A stretch of DNA of 64,000 nt from Agromyces aureus (GCF_001660485.1 NZ_CP013979.1:3534001-3598000); one strand, 5' to 3'. Counted from the first letter of the stretch, positions 48,463 through 57,418 are shown. A program made the numbers and translations. Notes: generated by a model not told the origin, from the letters alone.

Positions 48463-49791
48463 CTACTGGTTGACCGTGAAGCCCTGCTCGTCGCCGAACT
48501 TGACGAGGGTGTCCTGCCACTCGAGGAGCGCCTCGTTCAGGTCGCCGCCCGAGCCGAGCGCCTTGCCGACGGAGTCGGAGAAGACGTTGTTCGCATAGCC
48601 CTGGTACGGCAGGTACTGCCACCCGGGCAGGACCGACTCGGCCGAGGCCGCGCCGACCTGGTTCGCCGGCTGGCCGCCGTACGATTCGTACGGGTGGTCG
48701 AGCCACTCGGGGTTCTCGAGGTCGGCGATCGTCGACGGGAAGCCGTTCTCGTTCAACAGCGCACGCCCCTCGCCCTCCGCGAGGTACTTCAGGACACCGG
48801 CCGCGGCGGCCTTGTTGGCACTCTGCGCGGTGACGGCAAGGCCGCTGCCGCCGTTCTCGGCCGAAGCCGGCTCGCCGTCCCACGTCGGCATCGGAGCGAC
48901 CTCGAACCGGCCGGCGGGGCCGTAGTCGTCCATGCCGCTGATCATCCAGGAGCCCATGAGCAGGGTGCCGAGCTTGTCCTGGGTGAGCGCCTTGGTCCAT
49001 TCGTCCGACCAGGTGGACAGGCCGGAGAGCTCGCCGGCTGCGAGGCGCTCGCCCCAGAAGTCCGCGAACTTCTTCGTGCCCTCGTCCTGCAGGTCGATGG
49101 TGACGTTCTCACCGTCGGTCGTGAACGGCTGGCCGCCCGACGCCCAGATCATGCTGGTGAAGAAGCCGGCGTCGCCGCTGTTCGCGATGTACGCCTCGGG
49201 GTCGGCAGCGTGGATCGCCGCCGAGGCCGTGGCGAACTCGTCCCACGTGGTGGGGGCCTCGGTGATGCCCGCCTTCTCGTAGAGCCCCGTGTTGTAGATC
49301 ATGACCATGGGGCCGGAGTCCGACGGCATCGCGACGAGCTTGCCCTCGACGTTGACGGAGTTCCACGTCGACGCGGTGAAGGAGCTCTCGTAGCTGTCGA
49401 GGCCGTAGGGCGTCAGGTCGGCGAGGGCGCCGCCGAGGGTCAGCTGCGGCACCGTCTGGTACTCGACCGGCACGATGTCGGGAGCGCCCTTGCCCGCCTT
49501 GACGGCGTTCTGGAGCTTCGTGACGACGGCGTCGGGGTTCTCGAGCTTGACGACGTCGAACGTGACGTTCGGGTACGCCTCGGAGATGGCGTCGGCCTGC
49601 GCCTGGGTGTTGTCGCTCCACGTCCACCAGGTGAGCGTGACGTCCTGCGCCAGCGCGGCGTCGGTGTCGGTCTCGCCGCTGTCGGCGCCCGGTGCTGCGC
49701 CGCTGCAGCCCGAGAGCACGCCGACGAGCAGCGCACCGGAGCCGAGGACGGCTCCGAGTCGCATCCATCGGCGGGTGGTGTTTCGTTCCAT
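48463..49791 (-). CDS. ABC sugar importer, substrate-binding lipoprotein
   Basis: The 442-residue extracytoplasmic binding protein of the CUT1 (family 1) type has signal peptide and lipobox LSGC (C29). The mature protein begins with an Asp-rich stretch, then VTLTWWTWSDNTQAQADAIS. Family features include GKGAPDIVPVEYQ, PMVMIYNTGLYEKAGI and an aromatic-rich C-terminal lobe (LPGWQYLPYQGYANNVF) for sugar stacking. It is third in the importer operon; the ATPase (MsiK-like) is probably encoded elsewhere, as is usual for actinobacterial CUT1 systems. Confidence 0.92.
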   Translation of the reverse strand: MERNTTRRWMRLGAVLGSGALLVGVLSGCSGAAPGADSGETDTDAALAQDVTLTWWTWSDNTQAQADAISEAYPNVTFDVVKLENPDAVVTKLQNAVKAGKGAPDIVPVEYQTVPQLTLGGALADLTPYGLDSYESSFTASTWNSVNVEGKLVAMPSDSGPMVMIYNTGLYEKAGITEAPTTWDEFATASAAIHAADPEAYIANSGDAGFFTSMIWASGGQPFTTDGENVTIDLQDEGTKKFADFWGERLAAGELSGLSTWSDEWTKALTQDKLGTLLMGSWMISGMDDYGPAGRFEVAPMPTWDGEPASAENGGSGLAVTAQSANKAAAAGVLKYLAEGEGRALLNENGFPSTIADLENPEWLDHPYESYGGQPANQVGAASAESVLPGWQYLPYQGYANNVFSDSVGKALGSGGDLNEALLEWQDTLVKFGDEQGFTVNQ

Positions 49792-49863
49792 TGCTGTGGT
49801 TCCCTTCGCTTGGTGTTCTGGGGTTTGGGGTGCCGGCGTACCGGCTTCGCCGGGCGGGCCGGA

Positions 49864-50808
49864 CTACTTGACGCTCCCGGCGGTCAGTCCCGACTGCCAG
49901 TAGCGCTGCAGGTAGAGGAACGCCGCGGAGATCGGGATGACGGTGAGGAGCGAGCCCGTGATGACGAGGTTCGGGATGGCCTGGCCGCCGATCGCGCTCG
50001 ACTGCGCCGACCACTGGGCGAGGCCGACCGGCAGCGGGTACCACTGCGCGTCGCTCAGCATGATGAGGGGCAGGAAGTAGTTGTTCCAGGTCGCGACGAC
50101 GGTGAACATCAGCACCGTGATGAGGGCCGGTGCGAGCTGGCGCAGGGCGATCACGAAGAAGATGCGGATCTCGCCCGCGCCGTCGAGGCGTGCGGCCTCG
50201 AGCAGCTCGTCGGGGATCGCTTCACGGGCGTACACCCAGACGAGGTAGAGGCCGAAGGCGCTCACCATCGAGGGGATGATCACCGACCAGGGCGTGTTCG
50301 TCAGCCCGAGCCCGCTGAAGAGCAGGAACTGGGGCACCGCGAGCGCCGAGGCCGGAATGGCCATCGCGCCGAGGATGATCGCGAACACCCAGCGCCGGCC
50401 CGGGAAGTCGTACTTCGCGAGGCCGTAGCCGGCGAGCGTCGCGAACAACGTGGCACCGCCGGCACCCACGACGACGTAGGCCAGGGTGTTGCCGAGCCAG
50501 CGCAGGAAGATGCCGTCCTGGTAGGTGAACGTGTCGACGATGTTCTGGAAGAGGGCGAACTCGCCGCTGAACCAGAACGCGAAGGAGTCGTAGAGCGAGT
50601 CCATCGTCTTGGTCGAGCTCACGACGAGCCACCAGAGCGGTACGAGGCAGTAGAGCAGCATGACCGTCATCAGGATGCCGAGGGTGATGGAGGCGCGCTT
50701 GTGCCGCGGCGTCGCCCGGTCGCGCCTGCCCGGCCGGCGAGCGATCCTGCCGCTCGCGAGCCGGCTCGGCGCCGGCCTGGACCCGACGCCCGATTCGACC
50801 GCGCTCAT
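49864..50808 (-). CDS. ABC sugar importer permease (MalG-like)
   Basis: The 314-residue permease has a basic N terminus of about 38 residues and six predicted helices. The EAA coupling motif of CUT1 permeases reads ELLEAARLDGAGEIRIFFVI. The ATG at 50808 overlaps the stop of the MalF-like gene (ATGA). With its partner it forms the membrane channel for the binding protein encoded 72 nt downstream. Confidence 0.92.
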   Translation of the reverse strand: MSAVESGVGSRPAPSRLASGRIARRPGRRDRATPRHKRASITLGILMTVMLLYCLVPLWWLVVSSTKTMDSLYDSFAFWFSGEFALFQNIVDTFTYQDGIFLRWLGNTLAYVVVGAGGATLFATLAGYGLAKYDFPGRRWVFAIILGAMAIPASALAVPQFLLFSGLGLTNTPWSVIIPSMVSAFGLYLVWVYAREAIPDELLEAARLDGAGEIRIFFVIALRQLAPALITVLMFTVVATWNNYFLPLIMLSDAQWYPLPVGLAQWSAQSSAIGGQAIPNLVITGSLLTVIPISAAFLYLQRYWQSGLTAGSVK

Positions 50809-51803
50809 GCCTTCGTCCCGTTCCGGTCGCCGCCGAGTTGGACGAGGTAGGCGACGATCATGGTGATGACTCCCGAGATGATCGCGATCGCGGCGGCGTA
50901 GTTGAACTGCGAGCCGGCGAACGACAGGTTGAAGGCGTAGAGGTTCGGCGTGAAGTAGGTGGTGATCGAGTTCGGGGCGATCGTCTGCAGGATCGACGGC
51001 TCGTTGAAGAGCTGGAAGCTGCCGATCACGGAGAAGATCGTCGCGATGACGATCGCGCCGCGGATCGAGGGCAGCTTGATCGAGAAGATCGTGCGGAACG
51101 TGCCGGCGCCGTCGATCTCGGCCGCCTCGTAGAGCTCCTGCGGCACGGCCTTCAGCGCGGAGAAGAAGATGAGCATGTTGTAGCCCACGAACTCCCACGT
51201 GACGATGTTGCCGATCGACGTCAGGATCAGGTTCTCGGCCAGCGGGGAGGGCAGCTGCATGCCGAAGAACCGGTTCAGGTCGGCGACGAGGCCGAACTGC
51301 GAGCCGTACATGTAGCCCCAGATCATCACCGCGACGACACCGGGAACGGCGTAGGGCAGGAAGATCGAGAGCCGGTAGAACGGCACCCAGCGCAGCCGCG
51401 CACTGTCGAGTGCGAGTGCGGCGAAGAGCGCGAGTCCGAGCATGATCGGCACCTGCACGAGCAGGAACAACGAGACCCGGAGCATGGCCTCCCAGAACTT
51501 CGGGTCGACCAGGGCGATGGCGTAGTTCTCGAGCCCGACGAACGAGTTGCCGCCCATGAGCGTCTCGCGGAAGAGCGAGAGGTAGATCGCGTACACCAGC
51601 GGCGCGATGAACACGAGCGTGAAGATGAGCATGAATGGCCCGACGAACCACCATCCCGCCCAGTTGCGACGAGCCCGCCTGCGGCGGGTTCCGACGGTGC
51701 GGCCGGTCGTGCCCCCGGATGCTGCGCCGGTCGCGGCGACCGTCGCGTACGTCTCGGTGGAGACCCCGGCGGGGGTCTGGGCATGCGCGTGCGCCACGGT
51801 CAT
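50805..51803 (-). CDS. ABC sugar importer permease (MalF-like)
   Basis: The 332-residue permease has an Ala/Thr-rich, then Arg-rich cytosolic N terminus (about 1-48), six predicted helices and the EAA motif ELYEAAEIDGAGTFRTIFSI. It is first in the importer-GH35 operon. Its ATG overlaps the stop of a 15-codon leader frame. Two LacI operators lie 66-115 nt upstream, so import should be induced by the sugar it carries. Confidence 0.92.
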   Translation of the reverse strand: MTVAHAHAQTPAGVSTETYATVAATGAASGGTTGRTVGTRRRRARRNWAGWWFVGPFMLIFTLVFIAPLVYAIYLSLFRETLMGGNSFVGLENYAIALVDPKFWEAMLRVSLFLLVQVPIMLGLALFAALALDSARLRWVPFYRLSIFLPYAVPGVVAVMIWGYMYGSQFGLVADLNRFFGMQLPSPLAENLILTSIGNIVTWEFVGYNMLIFFSALKAVPQELYEAAEIDGAGTFRTIFSIKLPSIRGAIVIATIFSVIGSFQLFNEPSILQTIAPNSITTYFTPNLYAFNLSFAGSQFNYAAAIAIISGVITMIVAYLVQLGGDRNGTKA

Positions 51804-51847
51804 CCGCGGCCTGCTTCCGCACCTCGGGTGGGCGATGAGTTCGTCAT
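51800..51847 (-). CDS. possible 15-codon leader peptide of importer operon
   Basis: A frame encoding MTNSSPTRGAEAGRG starts at 51847 and its TGA overlaps the MalF-like ATG as ATGA. GAAGGAG lies 11 nt upstream, stronger than anything before the permease itself. It could couple permease translation to a leader, or be chance. Confidence 0.3.
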   Translation of the reverse strand: MTNSSPTRGAEAGRG

Positions 51848-51868
51848 TCGCGTCCGCACTCCTTCGTG

Positions 51869-51883
51869 AATGTTTGCGTTGCC
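51869..51883. promoter_or_regulatory. LacI-type operator, importer/DUF5054 region, site 1
   Basis: AATGTTTGCGTTGCC matches the operator consensus. It lies between the candidate importer promoter and the first permease gene. Confidence 0.7.
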
Positions 51884-51903
51884 ATCACCGTATACGCGAC
51901 AAT

Positions 51904-51918
51904 AATGTTTACGCAAAC
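51904..51918. promoter_or_regulatory. LacI-type operator, importer/DUF5054 region, site 2
   Basis: AATGTTTACGCAAAC; the core TGTTTACGCAAACA (51906-51919) is nearly palindromic about the central CG. On the minus strand TTTGCG here, 17 nt and TATACG (about 51895-51890) could be the importer promoter, placing the operator over its -35. Confidence 0.75.
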
Positions 51919-52094
51919 AGAAGCCGGGAACCCGAAGATCACAATGACGTCACGCTCACCGAGACCCGCATGATTCCGGGGCGCACCCCGGTTCCCGACC
52001 CCGAGCCCCGTGGTTCACCGCGAGCGGCACCCGCCGCTCGAAGGCATCACGACCCGAGAAGACCCATCCCCGACACCGCAGTTTGGATGCACGC

Positions 52095-54182
52095 ATGATC
52101 ACCACCGTCCACGTCGTCTTCAAGACGCACCTCGACCTCGGCTTCACCGACACCGCCGCGAACGTCACCGACCGGTACGTGCACGAGTACCTCCCCCGCG
52201 CGATCGCACTCGCCGAGGAGCTCGAGCGCCGCGACGGGCCCGCGCGGTTCGTCTGGACCACGGGCTCCTGGCTGATCCACGAGGCGCTCCGGCTCGGCGA
52301 CGACGGCGAGCGCACCGCCCTCGAGCGTGCGATCCGGGCCGGTCACGTGACCTGGCACGGCCTGCCGATGACGACGCACACCGAGCTCATGGACGCGGGG
52401 CTCGTCGAGCACGCCATCGCGATCGGCCGCAGGCTCGACGCCCGCTTCGGTCACGCCACGAGCGCAGCGAAGATGACGGATGTCCCGGGCCACACGATCG
52501 GCCTCGTACCCTTCCTCGCCCGGGGCGGCCTCGACTTCCTGCACCTCGGCGTCAACGGGGCCTCCGCGGTGCCCGACGTGCCGGAGTTCTTCGCCTGGCG
52601 CGCCCCCGACGGCAGCGAGGTCGTCGTCAACTACGCCCGGAGTTACGGGGCCACCGAGCTCGGGGTGGCCGTGGTACCCGGCGGCACGGAGGCACTGCAC
52701 CTCGCGCACACCGGCGACAACTTCGGCCCGCCCCCCGTCGAGGAGGTCGAGGCGCTGTTCGCCGCGCTCCAGGCCGCACACCCGGGCGCCAGGGTGATCG
52801 CCTCGACGCTCGACGCCTTCAGCCGCGAGGCGGTCGCCGCCCGCGCGAGCCTGCCGGTGCTCGAGCAGGAGATCGGCGACACCTGGATCCACGGCGTCGC
52901 GAGCGACCCCGTGCAGACGGCGCGGCTCCGCGCACTGCTGCGCCTGCGAACGGCATGGGTCTTCTTCGGCGCGCTCGTGCCCGGCACCGAGGAATGCGAC
53001 GCGTTCAGCGACGGCCTGCTGCTCGCGGCCGAGCACACCTGGGGGCAGGACCTGAAGACCTACCTGCCCGACTACGTCAACTACGAGAAGGGCGACTTCC
53101 AGCGGGCCCGCGCGGCCGACGTCGTCGATCCGACGGCGAACCCGCCCGGGTTCGACGAGTACGCCTGGGCGTACTCGGAGCACCCGAGCCCGCAGGGACT
53201 CGGTTTCTCGGCATTCGAGCGCTCGTGGGCCGAGCAGCGTGCCCACCTCGACCGCGCACTCGCGGCGCTCTCCCCCGAACGCCGTGCCGAGGCGGATGCC
53301 GCGATCGCCGAGACGGCTCCGACCGGCGACGTCTCACCGTCGACGGCCGCACGCAAGGCGATCGACCTCTGGGGCGAGCACAGCGCGGGCGGCTACCGGG
53401 TTCGATTCGGCGACGACGGCTCGCTCGTCTCCCTCGTCGACGCCGACGGCACGGAGTGGGCCGGGCCGGAGCACCCGCTCGCCGCCTACCGGTACGAGAC
53501 GTTCGACGAGCGCGACGAGGCCCGCTGGCTGCGGGAGTACTGCCGCGACCTGGACGAGAACGCCATGTGGGCCGTGCCCGACCAGGCGAAGCCGGGGCTC
53601 GCGATCGCCGGAACCCTGCCCGCGACGACGTTCGCGCCGCGCGCGATCTCCGCGGAACGCATCGCCGACGGCGCCGACACCGTGTTCACCGTGCGGCTCG
53701 CGCTGCCCGCGGCGGCGTGCGAGGCCTGGGGCGGGGCACGGGACATCCGCCTCTCCTATCGGTTCTCGGGCGAGCCCGGGCCGATCGAGGTCACGCTCGA
53801 TCTCCGCGACAAGGACGCCTCCCGGCTCCCCGAGGCGAGCTGGCTCGGGTTCCGCCCACGGGTCGAGCCCGGCGACTGGCGACTCGCGAAGCTCGGGACG
53901 GCGGTCGACCCGCAGTCCGTCGTTCGCAACGGCAACCGCAACCTGCACGCCGTCACCGAGGTGACCCACACGGCCGCGCAAGGCTTCTCGCTGCGCCCCG
54001 TCGACGCGGCACTCGTCGCCGTGGGCCGCCGCGCGCTCTACCGCTTCGACAACGCGATCCCCGATCCCGGTGACGGGCTCCATGTGAACCTGCACAACAA
54101 CGTCTGGGGGACGAACTTCACGATGTGGTTCGACGATGACCTCCGGTTCCGCTTCGTGATCGACCTGGGAGCGACGCGATGA
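52095..54182 (+). CDS. DUF5054 protein, GH38-like glycosidase
   Basis: The 695 residues open with TVHVVFKTHLDLGFTDTAAN, a variant of the GH38 alpha-mannosidase metal-site start, then VWTTGSWLIHEAL, VTWHGLPMTTHTELMD and MTDVPGHTIGLVPFLA. The C-terminal half is beta-rich. I identify it as the DUF5054 group; its reaction is not established, though a GH38-type metal-dependent glycosidase is plausible. There is no signal peptide, so it is cytosolic. It is divergent from the importer across two LacI operators and coupled by ATGA to a phosphoesterase. The ATG at 52095 was chosen; a TTG four codons earlier is possible. Confidence 0.78.
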   Translation: MITTVHVVFKTHLDLGFTDTAANVTDRYVHEYLPRAIALAEELERRDGPARFVWTTGSWLIHEALRLGDDGERTALERAIRAGHVTWHGLPMTTHTELMDAGLVEHAIAIGRRLDARFGHATSAAKMTDVPGHTIGLVPFLARGGLDFLHLGVNGASAVPDVPEFFAWRAPDGSEVVVNYARSYGATELGVAVVPGGTEALHLAHTGDNFGPPPVEEVEALFAALQAAHPGARVIASTLDAFSREAVAARASLPVLEQEIGDTWIHGVASDPVQTARLRALLRLRTAWVFFGALVPGTEECDAFSDGLLLAAEHTWGQDLKTYLPDYVNYEKGDFQRARAADVVDPTANPPGFDEYAWAYSEHPSPQGLGFSAFERSWAEQRAHLDRALAALSPERRAEADAAIAETAPTGDVSPSTAARKAIDLWGEHSAGGYRVRFGDDGSLVSLVDADGTEWAGPEHPLAAYRYETFDERDEARWLREYCRDLDENAMWAVPDQAKPGLAIAGTLPATTFAPRAISAERIADGADTVFTVRLALPAAACEAWGGARDIRLSYRFSGEPGPIEVTLDLRDKDASRLPEASWLGFRPRVEPGDWRLAKLGTAVDPQSVVRNGNRNLHAVTEVTHTAAQGFSLRPVDAALVAVGRRALYRFDNAIPDPGDGLHVNLHNNVWGTNFTMWFDDDLRFRFVIDLGATR

Positions 54183-55294
54183 CCGGGATCGTGACGAGCC
54201 CGCCGGTCGTGATGGCGCCGCGCGCCGACGGCTTCGAGGTCGTCTGGGGCGTTGCGCAGCTCAGCCGCGGCTGGCTCGAATGGGAATCGGCCGGCGGCGC
54301 ACGCGGCACCGTGACGAGCGACGCGTTCGGCATGGTGCCGCAGGGCGACCGGGTGCTGCGAGTCCGGGCCGAGGGCCTGCCCGCGGGCACCGCAGTGCGC
54401 ATCCGGGCGATCACCGAGGCGGTCGGCCCTTCGGGCGCACGCCACGAGAGCGACTGGAAGTCCGTGCGCACGCTGGACGCGGCATCCGACACCGCACGCT
54501 TCGCCGTGTGGAACGACACCCACCAGCGCGACGACACCATGCGGGCCCTCCACGAGGCCACGCCCGAGGTCGACGTGCTCGTCTGGAACGGCGACCTCTG
54601 CAACGACTGGAAGGACCCGTCGTGGTTCACCACGACGGTGCTGAATCCCGCCGGCCTCGACGTGAGCGCCGGGCGCCCCCTCGCGATCGTCGTGGGCAAC
54701 CACGACGTGCGCGGCACCTGGGCCTACCAGCTCGAGGACTTCGTCGCCACGCCCGAGGGGCGGCCGTTCACCGCGTTCCGCATCGGGCCGGTCGCGTGCA
54801 TCGTCCTCCACACCGGCGAGGACAAGCCCGACGCCCACCCGACCTTCGAGGGGCGCGTCGCGTTCGAGCCGCTGCGCGCCGAGCAGGCCGAGTGGCTGCG
54901 CGAGATCACGGCCCGACCCGAGTTCGCGGATGCCCCGTACCGCGTGGTGTTCTGCCACATCCCGCTGCGGTGGATCGACGAGACCGTCGTCGACTACGAC
55001 GCCGACGGGTACGACTGGTTCAGCCGCATGAGCCGCGATGCCTGGCACGACGCGCTCGTCGAATGGGGCGCCCAGATCGTCGTCTCGGGGCACACGCACC
55101 ACCAGACCTGGATGCCGGCGACGGCCGAGTTCCCGTACGCGCAGCTCATCAGCGGCGGGCCCGACGCCGACACCGCCTCCGACGAGGCGGCCGCGTGGGT
55201 CGACGGCGAGGCGAGCCCCGACGCGCTCGTGCTCACGATGCGCGACCTCGGCGGTCGCGTGCTGCAGGAGGTGCGGCTCGCGCCGCTCGCCTGA
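54179..55294 (+). CDS. calcineurin-like metallophosphoesterase with N-terminal Ig-like domain
   Basis: The 371 residues have an N-terminal fibronectin/Ig-like domain (about 1-105) and a two-metal phosphoesterase domain. Metal motifs appear in order: NDTHQ, GDLCNDW, GNHD, CHIP and GHTHHQ. There is no signal peptide. It starts on the ATGA overlap with the DUF5054 gene, so the pair is expressed stoichiometrically. A sugar-phosphate or phospho-oligosaccharide substrate is inferred from context. A perfect 16-bp hairpin follows. Confidence 0.87.
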   Translation: MTGIVTSPPVVMAPRADGFEVVWGVAQLSRGWLEWESAGGARGTVTSDAFGMVPQGDRVLRVRAEGLPAGTAVRIRAITEAVGPSGARHESDWKSVRTLDAASDTARFAVWNDTHQRDDTMRALHEATPEVDVLVWNGDLCNDWKDPSWFTTTVLNPAGLDVSAGRPLAIVVGNHDVRGTWAYQLEDFVATPEGRPFTAFRIGPVACIVLHTGEDKPDAHPTFEGRVAFEPLRAEQAEWLREITARPEFADAPYRVVFCHIPLRWIDETVVDYDADGYDWFSRMSRDAWHDALVEWGAQIVVSGHTHHQTWMPATAEFPYAQLISGGPDADTASDEAAAWVDGEASPDALVLTMRDLGGRVLQEVRLAPLA

Positions 55295-55304
55295 CGGACG
55301 AACG

Positions 55305-55342
55305 CGAAGGGGCCGGGTCGCTGCTGCGACCCGGCCCCTTCG
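55305..55342. terminator. bidirectional hairpin terminator
   Basis: Perfect 16-bp arms (55305-55320, 55327-55342) with a 6-nt loop sit between the converging phosphoesterase and GH5 genes. Confidence 0.85.
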
Positions 55343-55353
55343 TCATCCGCCGA

Positions 55354-57279
55354 TCAGGTCAGCGGCTTGCAGAGCAGCGCGTCGGGCACGCCGCCGTGGT
55401 TCCAGCGGTAGGTGAACGCCACGCCGGCGATGTACTCGGTGTCCCTGCACTGGCCCTTGTAGTCGCCTGGGGCCCAGTCGCTCGCGGTCGAGCCGCCGCC
55501 GGCCGGGCGGTTGTCACCCTGGTCGAACCAGATCAGGCGTCCCTGGCTCGCGGGCAGCGCGGTGGTGCTCGTCGCGCAGACGAGGTTCCACATCGCCGCC
55601 TTGGTGCCGCCGCCGGTGCCCAGGCTGTAGCCGACGGCGACCTCGCCGGGGTTGCACTGCAACTTGTCGTACCCCGACGCCCAGTCGTTCGCGATATTCC
55701 CCTGCCCGCTCTGCACGCGCGGGCTCGAGGTGGCGATGCCGCCGACATCCGTGCAGAGCGCCCGGTTGGTGCTCCGCGCGATGCCCTGAAGGCGCTGGCT
55801 GTCGGGGCAGGTGCCCTTCCACTGGCCAGGCGACCAGTCACCCGCCTGCAGCATGCGCAGCGACGACTGGCTGTCGACGAGGCTTCCGCTGCCGAGCATG
55901 TTCCAGCGGGCGACGGGCGCGACCTGGCCGGTCTTGCCCGTCGCGTCGACGAGCTTCTTCCACTGCGGGAAGCGCCAGTCGTCGGCGATGCTCAGCTTCG
56001 TGCCGTCGGGCTTGTAGGCGAGGAGGGCGTAACCGTCGACGAACGTGCCGTCGGCCTTCGCCTGCGCCACGAGCGGCCACGCGGCGAAGTCGCTGTCGTT
56101 GGCGATGAGGATGTCGGTGAAGTTCGCCCACCAGGCCTTGTCGAGGGCGCCGGTGTCGCTCGCGTGGCCGATGCCGAACTCGCTGAACCACACGGGGGCG
56201 GTGTAGTGCTGATTCGCCGTGGTGACGAACGCCGCGGCCCGGTTCACCTCGGCCGCGAGCTCGCTCGCGGTGAGGTCGCGATAGCGGGAGTCGTGCGTTT
56301 CGCCGAGTCCGGTGGCACCCGTGTGCTTCGGCCCGGTGTAGGCGTAGATGTGCGCCGCGTAGACGAGCTTGTCCGGATACGGGAGGGCGTTCGAGAGGTT
56401 CGCGACGGGCTTGAGGTGCGGGCGGTCGTGGAACAGGCCGTCGAGCGGGATGCCCTGCCAGTTGATGCCCTCCATGACGACGAGCACCTCGGGGTTCGCC
56501 TTCTGGATGGCGACGCCGGCGCGCTGGTACGCCTGGTACAGGTCGTGGTCGTCGCCCCAGCCCCAGTTCGCGTCGTTCAGGATGTCGCGCCGCACCTCGT
56601 TGCGCAGGTCCATGCCGACCACGCGAGCATTGTCCTTGTAGCGGGTCGCGAGCATCACCCAGTCGCTGATCCACTTCTCGGTGGTCTGGCTGCTGTTCCA
56701 CCGCTCGTTGCCGTCGTTGGTGCCGCAGCACCAGTGCGAGGTGGTGGTGTGGTCGTTGAGGATCACCGCGAATCCGTCGGCGGTGAGCGCAGCGACGACC
56801 GCGTCGAACACCTGCAGCGGCGTCTTGCCCTTCAGCTGCGGGTTCGCCGTGACCGCGACATCCGGAACCGGCGCCGTCATGCCGAGCATCTCGTTCGAGA
56901 ACGACAGGCGGATGCTGTTGATGCCGACGCCGTGGAAGTCGCTCATGAGGGTGGCCATCGGCACCCGGTCCAGCCCCATCGGGATGTCGTAGCTGATGCC
57001 GCTGTTGTGGTTGGCGGGATCGTTCTTGTCGCCGCTGCCGCTCCAGTGGCCCTGCGCGCCGTCCCAATTGGCGGACTTCAGCTTGAACCGGTCACCGTCG
57101 GCGTCGACGACGTAGCGGCCGACGGTGCTGAGCGGCGCCGTCCACGATGCGGCGAGCTCCGGTCCGGTGAGCACGGGGATCGGGTCCTCTGGTGGTGCGG
57201 CGCTCGCAGGACTTGCGACCGATATCGCGAGCGCCGCGGTCGCGAGTCCGACCGCGATCCGAAGGGTACGGTGATGCAT
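55354..57279 (-). CDS. secreted GH5-like endoglycanase with triple-repeat C-terminal module
   Basis: The 641-residue secreted enzyme has a signal peptide (about 1-27, ending ASA). The GH5 TIM barrel carries acid/base E228 in DLRNEVR and nucleophile E367 in WFSEFGIG, with a long aromatic-rich cleft (SHWCCGTNDGNERW). Residues about 470-641 form three repeats marked by W482, W533 and W602, each DW-x2-G, then Lys, Cys and a later LC pair; this module is not one I can name. Endo-glucanase or endo-mannanase action is possible. Two LacI operators overlap its promoter, placing it in the same regulon as the importer. Confidence 0.87.
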   Translation of the reverse strand: MHHRTLRIAVGLATAALAISVASPASAAPPEDPIPVLTGPELAASWTAPLSTVGRYVVDADGDRFKLKSANWDGAQGHWSGSGDKNDPANHNSGISYDIPMGLDRVPMATLMSDFHGVGINSIRLSFSNEMLGMTAPVPDVAVTANPQLKGKTPLQVFDAVVAALTADGFAVILNDHTTTSHWCCGTNDGNERWNSSQTTEKWISDWVMLATRYKDNARVVGMDLRNEVRRDILNDANWGWGDDHDLYQAYQRAGVAIQKANPEVLVVMEGINWQGIPLDGLFHDRPHLKPVANLSNALPYPDKLVYAAHIYAYTGPKHTGATGLGETHDSRYRDLTASELAAEVNRAAAFVTTANQHYTAPVWFSEFGIGHASDTGALDKAWWANFTDILIANDSDFAAWPLVAQAKADGTFVDGYALLAYKPDGTKLSIADDWRFPQWKKLVDATGKTGQVAPVARWNMLGSGSLVDSQSSLRMLQAGDWSPGQWKGTCPDSQRLQGIARSTNRALCTDVGGIATSSPRVQSGQGNIANDWASGYDKLQCNPGEVAVGYSLGTGGGTKAAMWNLVCATSTTALPASQGRLIWFDQGDNRPAGGGSTASDWAPGDYKGQCRDTEYIAGVAFTYRWNHGGVPDALLCKPLT

Positions 57280-57355
57280 TCTGCGAACCTCTCTGTTCTG
57301 CCGTGCGTGGCGTCCTGTTGCGCCCGAGATGCCGCCTCAGGCTCCTGACGTCGTC

Positions 57356-57385
57356 AGGTTAGGGGCGCCGTTCTCGAAATGTCAA
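57356..57385 (-). promoter_or_regulatory. promoter of GH5 gene
   Basis: On the minus strand TTGACA (57385-57380), an 18-nt spacer and TAACCT (57361-57356) form a strong promoter. The nearer LacI operator overlaps the -35 box. Confidence 0.7.
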
Positions 57386-57395
57386 CGCAAACATT
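57381..57395. promoter_or_regulatory. LacI-type operator at GH5, site 1
   Basis: The minus strand reads AATGTTTGCGTTGAC, matching the consensus; it overlaps the TTGACA -35 box. Confidence 0.75.
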
Positions 57396-57403
57396 TCTGC
57401 TAC

Positions 57404-57418
57404 GGTAACGTAAACATT
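57404..57418. promoter_or_regulatory. LacI-type operator at GH5, site 2
   Basis: The minus strand reads AATGTTTACGTTACC, matching the consensus. It starts 23 bp from site 1, about two helical turns, on the upstream side. Confidence 0.75.
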
